Origin: an uncultured Micrococcales bacterium
GTDB taxonomy: Bacteria; Actinomycetota; Actinomycetes; Actinomycetales; Microbacteriaceae
Direction of reading: 5' to 3'
Assembly (NCBI GenBank): GCA_903834635.1
Contig: CAILJO010000067.1
Span: 1-64,000, forward strand
Length of the DNA stretch: 64,000 bases
Both the position numbers and the translations under genes were made by a program. The notes beneath the pieces are model-generated. The model saw nothing but the letters and a program-made list of their open reading frames with translations, did not search any database and was not told the origin of the DNA. Shown piece by piece: positions 1 to 9,221 of this stretch. Every line of letters begins with the position of its first letter. Position 1 is the first letter of the stretch.

Positions 1-1
1 A

Positions 2-742
<741 letters not shown>

Positions 743-756
743 AGCTAGTTTCAAAG

Positions 757-790
757 AGAAACCCCGTCACGTTGTGGCGGGGTTTTTCTT
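757..790 (+). terminator. rho-independent terminator after ilvC
   Basis: AACCCCG-tcacgttgtgg-CGGGGTT followed by TTTCTTT. Confidence 0.8.
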
Positions 791-799
791 TGTCGAACC

Positions 800-1333
800 T
801 CAGATTCTGCGATAGACGGTTTCGGTCAGTCCACTGTTGAACGAGCGGGTGCTTTCAACGGCGAAGCCATCGTAGGGGGTTTGGTCTTCGAAGAGTTTGA
901 CGCCGCCGAAGAGAACATCCGGGGCTCTAAAGATTCGCATGGCGTCGAGTTGCCCCGCCTCGATTAGCTGGCCAACGACGTTTGAACCGCCCATCACAAA
1001 AATCTGACCGGGGTGGTGGGCTTTGATCAGCGAAAGCACCTCGGCAATGTCGCCGCCGACGAAGTGCAGGTTGTCGTTCTGTTCGTTCTGATAGAGCTCG
1101 GGGATGTGGGTGAGCACGTAGGTGGGCAACAGGCGTTCACCCGAGACGCCCGCTTCGAGCTCGAACTCGAATGTGGCGCGACCCATCAGCACCGCCTGCG
1201 AACGGCTCATCAGCTCGGCAAAACCGTAGTCCTCGCCTGTAGCCAGATACTTTTCGGCCCACGACATATCGCCGTTTGGGCCGGCAAGATAGCCGTCGGC
1301 GCTGGTGGCGGCATAAAACACGGTTTCGTTCAC
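800..1333 (-). CDS. dihydrofolate reductase family protein (RibD C-terminal-like)
   Basis: MNETVFYAATSADGYLAGPNGDMSWAEKY...VLMGRATFE...IFVMGGSNVVGQL pattern of the RibD_C/DHFR fold. Confidence 0.85.
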   Translation of the reverse strand: MNETVFYAATSADGYLAGPNGDMSWAEKYLATGEDYGFAELMSRSQAVLMGRATFEFELEAGVSGERLLPTYVLTHIPELYQNEQNDNLHFVGGDIAEVLSLIKAHHPGQIFVMGGSNVVGQLIEAGQLDAMRIFRAPDVLFGGVKLFEDQTPYDGFAVESTRSFNSGLTETVYRRI

Positions 1334-1344
1334 GGGGTTCCTGT

Positions 1345-1923
1345 CTATTCGAGCGAAATCTCAAGAAGAGGTTTTGATTTGACCTGAATCACGAAGTCGT
1401 TTTCGCCTTTTTGCCATTCTGCCGAACTGACGAACTGAACGTTGACGGCACGCTCGAGATAACCCTCGACTCTGGCTGCGGCCCTGGATGCCTCGATTCG
1501 GTTGACATAGCCAACCAACAGAAGATCGACCTCGTGCGGGTCTGGGCCTAGTTGTCGAGTGAGGCGAGCCGCCCATGGACCAAACAAAAACGCCTGCTCG
1601 ATGCCGTCGATGCCATACAGGGCGGCGGGCATGATGGCAGCTGGCCCATAAGAGAAGGCAATGATTTTGCGAACGGCGTCGTGGAGTTCGTGCTGTTTAT
1701 TCACCTGGATGAGGTGCGCTCGGCCAAAGGTTCGAGAGGTGACAAGTCTTGCGTCGAGCAGGCGATCAACCTCGCGCATTGCTGTTGGCACCGAAGTCTT
1801 GGCGAAACGGGCGAGGTCGCTAATGCTGAAACCGTCATCGGGGTTCATGAACAACTGCGCCAGAATCAGCCCCTGGGTGTCGCTTCTGAGCAGGGGAGAC
1901 AACGCTGGTTTCTCGGTTCTCAC
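1345..1923 (-). CDS. winged-helix regulator fused to nucleotidyltransferase-like domain
   Basis: N-terminal wHTH (SDTQGLILAQLFMNPDDGFSISDLARFAKTSVPTAMREVDRLLDARLV), C-terminal FGPWAARLTRQLGPDPHEVDLLLVG. GTG start at 1923 preferred over the longer track ORF (1971). Confidence 0.65.
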   Translation of the reverse strand: MRTEKPALSPLLRSDTQGLILAQLFMNPDDGFSISDLARFAKTSVPTAMREVDRLLDARLVTSRTFGRAHLIQVNKQHELHDAVRKIIAFSYGPAAIMPAALYGIDGIEQAFLFGPWAARLTRQLGPDPHEVDLLLVGYVNRIEASRAAARVEGYLERAVNVQFVSSAEWQKGENDFVIQVKSKPLLEISLE

Positions 1924-2046
1924 ATTTGTAACATAACTTACGACTAATGAAATAAACAAATGCAGGCACACCAGTGTCGCGCTCTAAACTCGTGAATAGG
2001 CTCCAAGGTTGCAGCCCACAAACCCCACCACATCAAAGGAAAAGCC

Positions 2047-3639
2047 TTGTCTAAGCCTGTCGTTTTGATCGCCGAAGAACTGTCGCCTGCAACCGTTGAG
2101 GCACTCGGCCCAGATTTTGAAATCGTAAACGTTGACGGCACCGACCGTTCAGCGTTGCTTAAGGCGCTGGCTACGGCCGACGCCATCCTGGTGCGTTCTG
2201 CAACCCAGGTCGATGCCGAAGCAATCGCCGCAGCTCCAAAGCTCAAGGTTGTTGCCCGTGCCGGCGTTGGACTCGACAACGTTGACATCAAGGCGGCGAC
2301 CAAGGCTGGCGTTATGGTCGTGAACGCACCGACCTCAAACGTTATCTCGGCAGCCGAACTTGCCATCGGTCTGATCTTTTCGACCGCACGTTTCATTCCT
2401 GACGCCAACGCATCGCTCAAGGCTGGAGAGTGGAAGCGCTCGAAGTTCACCGGTGTCGAACTTTATGAGAAGACCATCGCAATCATCGGCCTCGGTCGCA
2501 TCGGCAGTCTTGTCGCTCAGCGTTTGGCTGGCTTTGGCGCACACCTGATTGGCTACGACCCTTATGTCACGCCAGCCCGCGCCGAGCAGATGGGCGTCGA
2601 GCTCGTCACTCTTGAAGAGGCCATGAAACGCGCCGACTTCATCACCATCCACATTCCAAAGACTCCAGAGACCACCGGCTTGATTGGCAAGAAAGAATTC
2701 GCCATCGCGAAACCAAACCTGCGCATCGTCAATGCCTCGCGCGGTGGAATCATCGACGAGGATGCCCTGCACGAAGCACTGTCGACCAAGCGCATCGCAG
2801 GCGCCGGTCTAGATGTGTTCGTTAACGAGCCACCAAAGGGTTCGCCGCTTCTTGATCTCGAAAACATTGTGGTCACTCCGCACCTTGGTGCATCGACCGA
2901 TGAGGCTCAAGAAAAGGCCGGCATCTCGGTTGCCAAGTCGGTGCGGTTGGCGCTGGCCGGCGACCTTGTTCCTGACGCCGTCAACGTGGCTGGTGGCAAC
3001 ATCGACGCATCGGTCAAGCCCGGCATCGCGCTCATGGAGAACATGGGTCAAATCTTGTTTGGACTCTCGGGCGGCAACGTCACAGCAATCGAGGTCGAGG
3101 TTCGTGGCGAAATCGCGGCCCACGATGTTTCGGTTCTCAAACTTGCCGGCCTAAAGGGCTTCTTTGAGAACGCCGTAACCGACCAGGTTTCATACGTCAA
3201 CGCTCCATTACTCGCCGAGCAGCGTGGCATCGAAGTGAAGCTTTCGGTTAGCCCGGTCAGCGACGAGTATCGCAACGTGACTGCAATCAAGGCGATTCAC
3301 ACCGATGGCACTGTCACCTCGGTGGCCGGCACCGTCATTGGTCCAAAGCTTTATCAAAAGATCGTTGCCATCAACGGTTATGAGGTCGAACTCGCCATGG
3401 CAGAGCACCTAGTGCTGATGGTCTATGGCGACCGCCCGGGCATCGTGGCTGTCTATGGACAGGCCTTTGCCGAGGCAGGCATCAACATTGCAGCCATGCA
3501 GATTGCCCGTCAGCAAAAGGGTGGCAAGGCTCTCTCGGTCATCACCGTTGACTCGCCTGTTCCGGCCGATGTGCTCGAAGGTGTTCGCAAGACCATCGAA
3601 GCCGACACCATGAAGGCCATCGACCTGACGGTTCACTAA
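2047..3639 (+). CDS. serA: D-3-phosphoglycerate dehydrogenase
   Basis: Full-length 530 aa; NAD-binding GLGRIGSLVAQRLAGFG, NASRGGIIDEDAL, C-terminal ACT domain; TTG start with upstream GGA-rich RBS. Confidence 0.96.
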   Translation: MSKPVVLIAEELSPATVEALGPDFEIVNVDGTDRSALLKALATADAILVRSATQVDAEAIAAAPKLKVVARAGVGLDNVDIKAATKAGVMVVNAPTSNVISAAELAIGLIFSTARFIPDANASLKAGEWKRSKFTGVELYEKTIAIIGLGRIGSLVAQRLAGFGAHLIGYDPYVTPARAEQMGVELVTLEEAMKRADFITIHIPKTPETTGLIGKKEFAIAKPNLRIVNASRGGIIDEDALHEALSTKRIAGAGLDVFVNEPPKGSPLLDLENIVVTPHLGASTDEAQEKAGISVAKSVRLALAGDLVPDAVNVAGGNIDASVKPGIALMENMGQILFGLSGGNVTAIEVEVRGEIAAHDVSVLKLAGLKGFFENAVTDQVSYVNAPLLAEQRGIEVKLSVSPVSDEYRNVTAIKAIHTDGTVTSVAGTVIGPKLYQKIVAINGYEVELAMAEHLVLMVYGDRPGIVAVYGQAFAEAGINIAAMQIARQQKGGKALSVITVDSPVPADVLEGVRKTIEADTMKAIDLTVH

Positions 3640-3647
3640 GCAAAAGA

Positions 3648-3675
3648 AAAAGCCCCGGAGCGATCCGGGGCTTTT
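3648..3675. terminator. bidirectional rho-independent terminator between serA and rhodanese gene
   Basis: AAAAGCCCCGGA-gcga-TCCGGGGCTTTT symmetric hairpin between convergent genes. Confidence 0.9.
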
Positions 3676-3689
3676 CGCTTTAAGCGAGC

Positions 3690-4007
3690 CTAGAGGCTGG
3701 CTGCATATGAGACTTCGCGACCAGAGGCAATCCAACCGTCGGTTCCGCCCTCAATCGAAACGGCGTCAAAGCCCTTGCCAACCAAGAATTCGGCAGCGGT
3801 TTGGCTGCGACGACCCGACTTGCAAATAACAAAAATCTTCTCGCCCTGAGGAATCTCAAGGTAGCGGTCAGGCACAGTGCCCAAAGGCATGTGGTGAGCG
3901 GTTGGCACGTGGCCATCTTCAAACTCGTGGTCTTCGCGAACGTCAAGAACGTAGGCATTGGTTTCGATCTCGAGTGCTAGGTCTGAAACGTTGATTTCGT
4001 GGGCCAT
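3690..4007 (-). CDS. rhodanese-like domain protein
   Basis: VLDVREDHEFEDGHVPTAHHMPLG...VICKSGRRSQTAAEFL; ATG at 4007 preceded by AAGGATT RBS (track start 4031 is too long). Confidence 0.9.
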   Translation of the reverse strand: MAHEINVSDLALEIETNAYVLDVREDHEFEDGHVPTAHHMPLGTVPDRYLEIPQGEKIFVICKSGRRSQTAAEFLVGKGFDAVSIEGGTDGWIASGREVSYAASL

Positions 4008-4047
4008 GGTGAATCCTTCTTTCTTATTCAAAGTTTAGACTCAACAC

Positions 4048-4731
4048 ATGACCCAATCGCTGCCACGCAAAGTATCCACGCTGATTCGCAAGGCGGTCGC
4101 CAAGTTGACTGGTCGCAAAAGCCCTTCGCTCTATTGGGATCTCAAATACGACACCGATGACTTCGTCTATACCAAGGTGGCCAATCGTTTTGTGGTCGAG
4201 CTCTGCACTCCACTGAAGCCTGGCAAGGCAATCGACTTGGCCGGGGGAGAAGGCCGCAACACCGTTTGGCTCGCCGAGCAGGGTTGGCAGGTCGAAGACG
4301 TTGACATTAGCAAAAACGGCTTGGCCAAGTGCGCCGAGTTTGCAGCCGAGCTCGGTGTTAGTGCTCGAGTCACAACTCTTTGCGCTTCTGGCACCGATTT
4401 TGTCTCGACATTAGCTCCAGCAGATCTTGGCATCATTCCTTATCTTCAGGTGGACAACTCGATTCTCGAGGCGTCAATCAAAAACCTGGTTGGTCAACTA
4501 AAGCCGCACGGAGTTCTGGTTGGTGTTTGGCACGCTCGTGAAAATCTCGGAGTCGGCTTTGGTGGTCCGCAAGACCCAAACGTTTTGCCGTCAGTTGAGT
4601 CGATGACAAAGATTTGTGGTGAGCTGCCGCTAGATGTTCAGGTGCTCGAACTTCGAGAAGGTCAGGTTCAAACCAAAGAGGGTCTGAAGCCTTCAATTAC
4701 GCTCGTTCTAAAGGCAATCGTTCGAGGCTAG
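4048..4731 (+). CDS. class I SAM-dependent methyltransferase (TehB-like)
   Basis: SLYWDLKYDTDD..., AIDLAGGEGRNTVWLAEQGWQVEDVDISKNGLAK motif. Confidence 0.8.
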   Translation: MTQSLPRKVSTLIRKAVAKLTGRKSPSLYWDLKYDTDDFVYTKVANRFVVELCTPLKPGKAIDLAGGEGRNTVWLAEQGWQVEDVDISKNGLAKCAEFAAELGVSARVTTLCASGTDFVSTLAPADLGIIPYLQVDNSILEASIKNLVGQLKPHGVLVGVWHARENLGVGFGGPQDPNVLPSVESMTKICGELPLDVQVLELREGQVQTKEGLKPSITLVLKAIVRG

Positions 4732-4806
4732 TGCCCGCATTGCAACTCGCAGGCGCAGGTTGCAGGAGTAAAGTTGTAACAAATCTTCTTGACTTGGAGC
4801 AACATC

Positions 4807-5844
4807 TTGACGCGAGTTTATGACATCGGAGTTATCGGTGGCGACGGCATTGGCCCTGAGGTCACCGCTGTCGCGCTCGAGGCAATCAACCGTGTTACCG
4901 CTGGCTCTGGTGTCGAGTTCAAGACCACCGAATATGACCTTGGCGCTCGTCGCTTTCTTGCCACCGGTGAAACCCTGACCGATGCCGACCTTGAGTCGCT
5001 GAAGCAGCACGACGCGATCTTGCTCGGCGCTATCGGTGACCCACGTGTTCCGTCAGGCGTTCTCGAACGTCAGTTGCTTTTGAAGCTTCGTTTCTCTTTC
5101 GACCACTATGTCAACCTGCGCCCAACCAAGCTCTACCCGGGTGTTGTCTCTCCGTTGGCAAACCCTGGCGAGATCGACTTTGTGGTCGTGCGCGAGGGCA
5201 CCGAGGGGCCATACGTCGGCAACGGCGGGGCCATCCGTGTGGGAACCCCGCAAGAAGTCGCCAATGAGGTTTCGGTGAACACCGCGTTTGGTGTTGAGCG
5301 TTTGGTTCGCTACGCCTTTGAGCTGGCAAGCACCCGCGACCGCAAGAAGGTCACGTTGGTTCACAAGCACAACGTTCTGGTGCACGCCGGTTGGCTATGG
5401 CAGAACACCGTGAACCGCGTCGCCGAGGAGTTTCCTGCCGTCAAGGTCGACTACCTTCACATCGATGCCGCAACGATCTTCATGGTGACTGACCCAGAGC
5501 GTTTCGACGTAATCGTCACCGACAACCTGTTCGGCGACATCCTCACCGACCTAGCCGCAGCCATCGGTGGCGGCATTGGGCTCGGCGCTTCGGGCAACAT
5601 CAACCCCGACGGAGAATTCCCGAGCATGTTCGAGCCCGTTCACGGCTCTGCACCAGACATCGCCGGCAAAAACCTGGCAGACCCAACCGCAGCGATCCTG
5701 TCGGCGGCTCTGCTACTCGAGCACCTGAAGAACCCGGTTGCTGCCGCTCGAATCGAGCGCGCCGTGGCCGATGACTTGGTCAACCGTGGCGACCAAAAGC
5801 GCACCACCGACCAGGTTGCGCAGAGCATCTTCTCGCGGCTCTAG
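4807..5844 (+). CDS. leuB: 3-isopropylmalate dehydrogenase
   Basis: [56 protein letters not shown] start at 4807 with GGAG RBS. Confidence 0.95.
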   Translation: MTRVYDIGVIGGDGIGPEVTAVALEAINRVTAGSGVEFKTTEYDLGARRFLATGETLTDADLESLKQHDAILLGAIGDPRVPSGVLERQLLLKLRFSFDHYVNLRPTKLYPGVVSPLANPGEIDFVVVREGTEGPYVGNGGAIRVGTPQEVANEVSVNTAFGVERLVRYAFELASTRDRKKVTLVHKHNVLVHAGWLWQNTVNRVAEEFPAVKVDYLHIDAATIFMVTDPERFDVIVTDNLFGDILTDLAAAIGGGIGLGASGNINPDGEFPSMFEPVHGSAPDIAGKNLADPTAAILSAALLLEHLKNPVAAARIERAVADDLVNRGDQKRTTDQVAQSIFSRL

Positions 5845-5860
5845 AGCAGAAAAGAACGAC

Positions 5861-6949
5861 ATGACGATTCAGTTTGAAGTAGTCCGAAACCCATCACCGA
5901 TGCCCGCGGCGCAACGCGCAGCCGTGCTCGAAAACCCTGTCTTCGGCCAGCACCGCACCGACCACCAGGTCATCTGCGTTTGGGAGAAAGACAAGGGTTG
6001 GACCAGCGCAAGGGTTGAGCCTTATGGCCCAATCACGATGGACCCAGCCGCTGCCGTGCTGCACTATGGCCAAGAGATTTTCGAGGGCATCAAGGCTTAT
6101 CGTCACGACGATGGCACGATCTGGACCTTCCGCCCGCTCGAAAACGCACGTCGCCTGCAGCGCAGCGCCGTTCGCATGGCACTCCCTGAGGTTCCTGAAG
6201 AACTCTTCATCGAGTCACTTCGCCAACTGATTGCGGTTGATGGCGACTGGGTTCCTGAGCCGGTCAACGAGAAGACGCTTTACATTCGCCCATTCGAGAT
6301 TGCCGCCGAAGACTTCTTGGGAGTTCGCGCCGCACATCGCGCTGAATACCGAGTGATTGCCAGCCCTGTTGGCCCATATTTCACCGGGGGGCTCAAGCCG
6401 GTTTCAATCTGGGTTGCCCTCGACTCAGCTCGCGCCGGCAAACACGGCACCGGTGAGGCCAAGACCGGCGGAAACTACGCGGCATCGCTCATGGCTCAGA
6501 ACGAGGGCTATGAACAAGGATGCTCGCAGGTTATGTTCCTCGACGCCGAGACCGCCACCTACATCGAAGAGCTCGGTGGCATGAACCTGTTCTTTGTTTA
6601 CAAAGACGGTCACGTCGTCACTCCAAGCCTCGACGGAACCATTCTTCGCGGCATAACTCGAATGTCTGTCATCCAGTTAATCAAAGACCGCGGCATTCAC
6701 ATCGAAGAGCGCAAGTTCACTCTCGATGAGATGCGAGCCGGCATCAACGGCGCAGACATCGTAGAGGTTTTTGCTTGCGGAACGGCAGCGGTCATCACAC
6801 CAGTCGGTCAGTTCAAGAGCCGCGAAGAGACCATCGGTTCTGCCGATGCCCAGCCTGGCGAGTTAACCGCGAGCCTGCGCGAAGAACTGACCGGAATTCA
6901 ATATGGCCGCGTGCAAGACCGCCACGGCTGGATGACACAGCTGGCCTAA
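5861..6949 (+). CDS. ilvE: branched-chain amino acid aminotransferase
   Basis: HYGQEIFEGIKAYR, KTGGNYAASL PLP-Lys region, EVFACGTAAVITPVG; ATG 5861 (track start 5738 too long). Confidence 0.95.
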   Translation: MTIQFEVVRNPSPMPAAQRAAVLENPVFGQHRTDHQVICVWEKDKGWTSARVEPYGPITMDPAAAVLHYGQEIFEGIKAYRHDDGTIWTFRPLENARRLQRSAVRMALPEVPEELFIESLRQLIAVDGDWVPEPVNEKTLYIRPFEIAAEDFLGVRAAHRAEYRVIASPVGPYFTGGLKPVSIWVALDSARAGKHGTGEAKTGGNYAASLMAQNEGYEQGCSQVMFLDAETATYIEELGGMNLFFVYKDGHVVTPSLDGTILRGITRMSVIQLIKDRGIHIEERKFTLDEMRAGINGADIVEVFACGTAAVITPVGQFKSREETIGSADAQPGELTASLREELTGIQYGRVQDRHGWMTQLA

Positions 6950-7707
6950 TGCGCGTCGCAAAATTTTCTATCGCGGGCGAGGCTCGATTTGGGTTAGTTG
7001 ACGGACCCGAGCTGGTCGTCTTCAAAGGTCACCCGTTGTTTTTCAACTATGAGACCACGGGCGAGCGCGTGCCGCTCAAAGACGTTCAGTTGTTGCCGCC
7101 AACCCTGCCAACCAGCAAGATCGTCTGCATCGGCAAAAACTATGCCGACCACGCAGCTGAGATGGGTGGCGACGCACCAAAAGAGCCACTCATTTTTCTC
7201 AAGCCGAGCACGTCGTTGATTGGCCATGGCGAAACCATTGTTCGCCCCGCTATCAGTGAGCGAGTCGACTTCGAGGGCGAGCTCGCCATCGTGATCGGTG
7301 CAATCGCCAAGGATGTCTCCGAGGCAGACGCCCTCGACTATGTCTGGGGCTACACAATCGCCAACGACGTAACCGCTCGTGACATCCAAGACAAAGACGG
7401 CCAATGGACCAGAGCTAAGGGCTTTGACACTTTCTGCCCGCTAGGCCCATGGATCGAAACCGAGTTCGAGCTCGATGGTCAAACGCTTGAGACGCGCGTG
7501 GATGGCGACCTTCGGCAGCACGCCAGCATCGACCTTTTGATTCACAAGGTGCCGCGCATCATTCAGCATGTCTCACAGGCAATGACGCTATTGCCGGGCG
7601 ATGTAATTCTGACCGGCACTCCTGCGGGTATTGGCCCGATGGAGTCTGGCGAAGTTGTTGAGATCTCAATCGAAGGCATCGGCTCGCTGAGCAACCCTGT
7701 CGAATAG
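6949..7707 (+). CDS. fumarylacetoacetate hydrolase family protein
   Basis: IVCIGKNYADHAAEMGG, GYTIANDVTARDIQ, KGFDTFCPLGPW, GDVILTGTPAGIGP; ATG overlaps ilvE stop (TAATG). The extreme 3' end is duplicated at 9171-9203. Confidence 0.93.
   Translation: MRVAKFSIAGEARFGLVDGPELVVFKGHPLFFNYETTGERVPLKDVQLLPPTLPTSKIVCIGKNYADHAAEMGGDAPKEPLIFLKPSTSLIGHGETIVRPAISERVDFEGELAIVIGAIAKDVSEADALDYVWGYTIANDVTARDIQDKDGQWTRAKGFDTFCPLGPWIETEFELDGQTLETRVDGDLRQHASIDLLIHKVPRIIQHVSQAMTLLPGDVILTGTPAGIGPMESGEVVEISIEGIGSLSNPVE
7670..7702 (+). repeat. 33-bp direct repeat, left copy (3' end of FAH-family gene)
   Basis: tcgaaggcatcggctcgctgagcaaccctgtcg, identical to 9171-9203. Confidence 0.98.
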
Positions 7708-7722
7708 TCTTGTTTTTTTTTG

Positions 7723-7739
7723 GAAAGGTGTTACCTTTC
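7723..7739. promoter_or_regulatory. inverted repeat GAAAGGT-gtt-ACCTTTC upstream of the first islet gene
   Basis: Perfect 7-bp arms, 3-nt loop, preceded by a T-run and about 27 bp upstream of the ATG at 7767; operator or attenuator candidate. Confidence 0.35.
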
Positions 7740-7766
7740 AAATAAATAATCTATTGGGGGATTTAA

Positions 7767-8333
7767 ATGAATGCTCATTCACTATCCAAGGTCAAGAAAA
7801 TTGTCCTGGTTTCAAGTTACTTAGTCTCAACTTCTTTGATCTCCCTTTCAGTCCTGCCACCTGCCCAAGCCAGCTCACTAGAAACGGCTCATCAGGGGAT
7901 TCATGGAAAGTTTCAGGAAAATGCCTGGGAAGCTCAAATAGACGATTATCTAGCCATGCACGAACCAAAATATCTTGGAGAAGCACCAGCCAACCCTCCA
8001 GTATTTGTGTTCAAATCCAAACCTCAGACAAAAATCCTTTCTTACCTAAAAAAGAAGAAAGCCTCTTTTCGGGTCGATAAGAAGTGGCTGAACGCAAGTC
8101 AACTTCTTGAACTTCGTGATTCGTTCAGCCCCTTTATCGACAAGTATTGTGGGCAGTCACCCAGCTTTCTGAGCGCCTATGGTTACGCGGGCAATCCGGT
8201 CACAGCTCACCTTGAGGTTCAGCTGGTCTCGGAATGCCTCGATTCACTAACCTCTCATTCATCAGAATTCCCAAATTTCAAGCGTTTAGATTTTCGTGTC
8301 TATGACTACTCTCAGCTTTCGTTTCATTGGTGA
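7767..8333 (+). CDS. hypothetical secreted protein (islet gene 1)
   Basis: ATG with GGGGG upstream; N-terminal signal peptide MNAHSLSKVKKIVLVSSYLVSTSLISLSVLPPAQAS; two cysteines in the mature part; no recognised domain. Confidence 0.7.
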   Translation: MNAHSLSKVKKIVLVSSYLVSTSLISLSVLPPAQASSLETAHQGIHGKFQENAWEAQIDDYLAMHEPKYLGEAPANPPVFVFKSKPQTKILSYLKKKKASFRVDKKWLNASQLLELRDSFSPFIDKYCGQSPSFLSAYGYAGNPVTAHLEVQLVSECLDSLTSHSSEFPNFKRLDFRVYDYSQLSFHW

Positions 8334-8386
8334 GGAATTGAACGTTTCGACTATCTAAGTCATTTTCCAGGAGCGAGGAGAAATCA

Positions 8387-9148
8387 ATGCTTAGCAATAA
8401 TATTTCAAACAAAGCCAGAGCACTCCTGGCCACTCTTGGGATAGCATTCACGTTTATAACCCCGTTGGTAGCTAGCACTGCTCTCGCGGATGAACCACAA
8501 TCGGCAAGTGATTCAAGCGATGGCGCACTGACTTTTGAAGGCTATTCTCCGGCCGCTGACGGCGAACTTGCTGATGACCTTGGTCAAAATTCTCAAATAG
8601 CTGTCCCTGACTCCTCGGGGGCTGAGCTCGAAACACCAGCATCAGACGAGTTTCTGAGCCCAGACGAAAATCCAATTAACGACGATGCAACCTTCGTGCA
8701 AAGTTACTTGGATCTTCCGATGTTCAAAGTCGAAAAGCTTATTTGGGATGCAGTAGAGCAAGGCAAAGGTATCAACATCTCCACGTTCCAGGGAGGCTCC
8801 GATCAGAAGTTGCAGATCATGACTAATGAACTGGGGAGAAATTACCTGCTGTCATATTTTGCTAACACAGGGCTCCTCGATTCTGTCGAGTTTCAAACTC
8901 CATCTGGCATGAACTGGAGCCATGTCTATTGGCTGCAGAATCAAGTGAGTGGGATTTTTGAGCAAGATTTACTGACTGGCGGTGTAGGTATTGGTATCAA
9001 TGGTGAAATCACGGTGATGACCAATCAGGCTGGCTATGAAGCTCTGGCAAGCCAGCTTCACCCGTCGGATATGCAAAATCTAACTTTTGAACTCGGAGAA
9101 GACATCAGCGTCGATTCTGAGGTTGGCTCGGGTTTGGCAAAACCGTAG
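8387..9148 (+). CDS. hypothetical secreted protein (islet gene 2)
   Basis: GAGGAG RBS; signal peptide MLSNNISNKARALLATLGIAFTFITPLVASTALADE; acidic linker then a ~130 aa domain; no recognised family. Confidence 0.75.
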   Translation: MLSNNISNKARALLATLGIAFTFITPLVASTALADEPQSASDSSDGALTFEGYSPAADGELADDLGQNSQIAVPDSSGAELETPASDEFLSPDENPINDDATFVQSYLDLPMFKVEKLIWDAVEQGKGINISTFQGGSDQKLQIMTNELGRNYLLSYFANTGLLDSVEFQTPSGMNWSHVYWLQNQVSGIFEQDLLTGGVGIGINGEITVMTNQAGYEALASQLHPSDMQNLTFELGEDISVDSEVGSGLAKP

Positions 9149-9170
9149 TTAGCAATAGTTCCACAAGCAT

Positions 9171-9203
9171 TCGAAGGCATCGGCTCGCTGAGCAACCCTG
9201 TCG
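9171..9203 (+). repeat. 33-bp direct repeat, right copy (duplicated FAH-family gene 3' end)
   Basis: Identical to 7670-7702; reads in frame (F)[14 protein letters not shown] ending 14 nt before the gltX ATG. Confidence 0.98.
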
Positions 9204-9221
9204 CCTAAACTTGAAGTCATA

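Larger units (their letters stand above)
7703..9170. mobile_element. candidate ~1.5 kb genomic islet / remnant integrative element (no integrase present)
   Basis: Bounded by the perfect 33-bp repeat of the gene 3' end; visibly AT-richer than flanks; two orphan secreted-protein ORFs; interrupts a presumed compact ilvE-FAH-gltX order. Confidence 0.55.

Noticed and set aside
1944-2450. 168-aa minus-strand ORF overlapping the serA start
   Set aside because: Shadow frame of serA; no RBS or domain
9131-9144. GGTTT-ggca-AAACC hairpin at the end of islet gene 2 as a terminator
   Set aside because: Only a 5-bp stem, lies inside the CDS, no T-tract
7703-9170. Insertion sequence / transposon interpretation of the islet
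   Set aside because: No transposase, no clear terminal inverted repeats, and the 33-bp flanking repeat is too long for a target-site duplication
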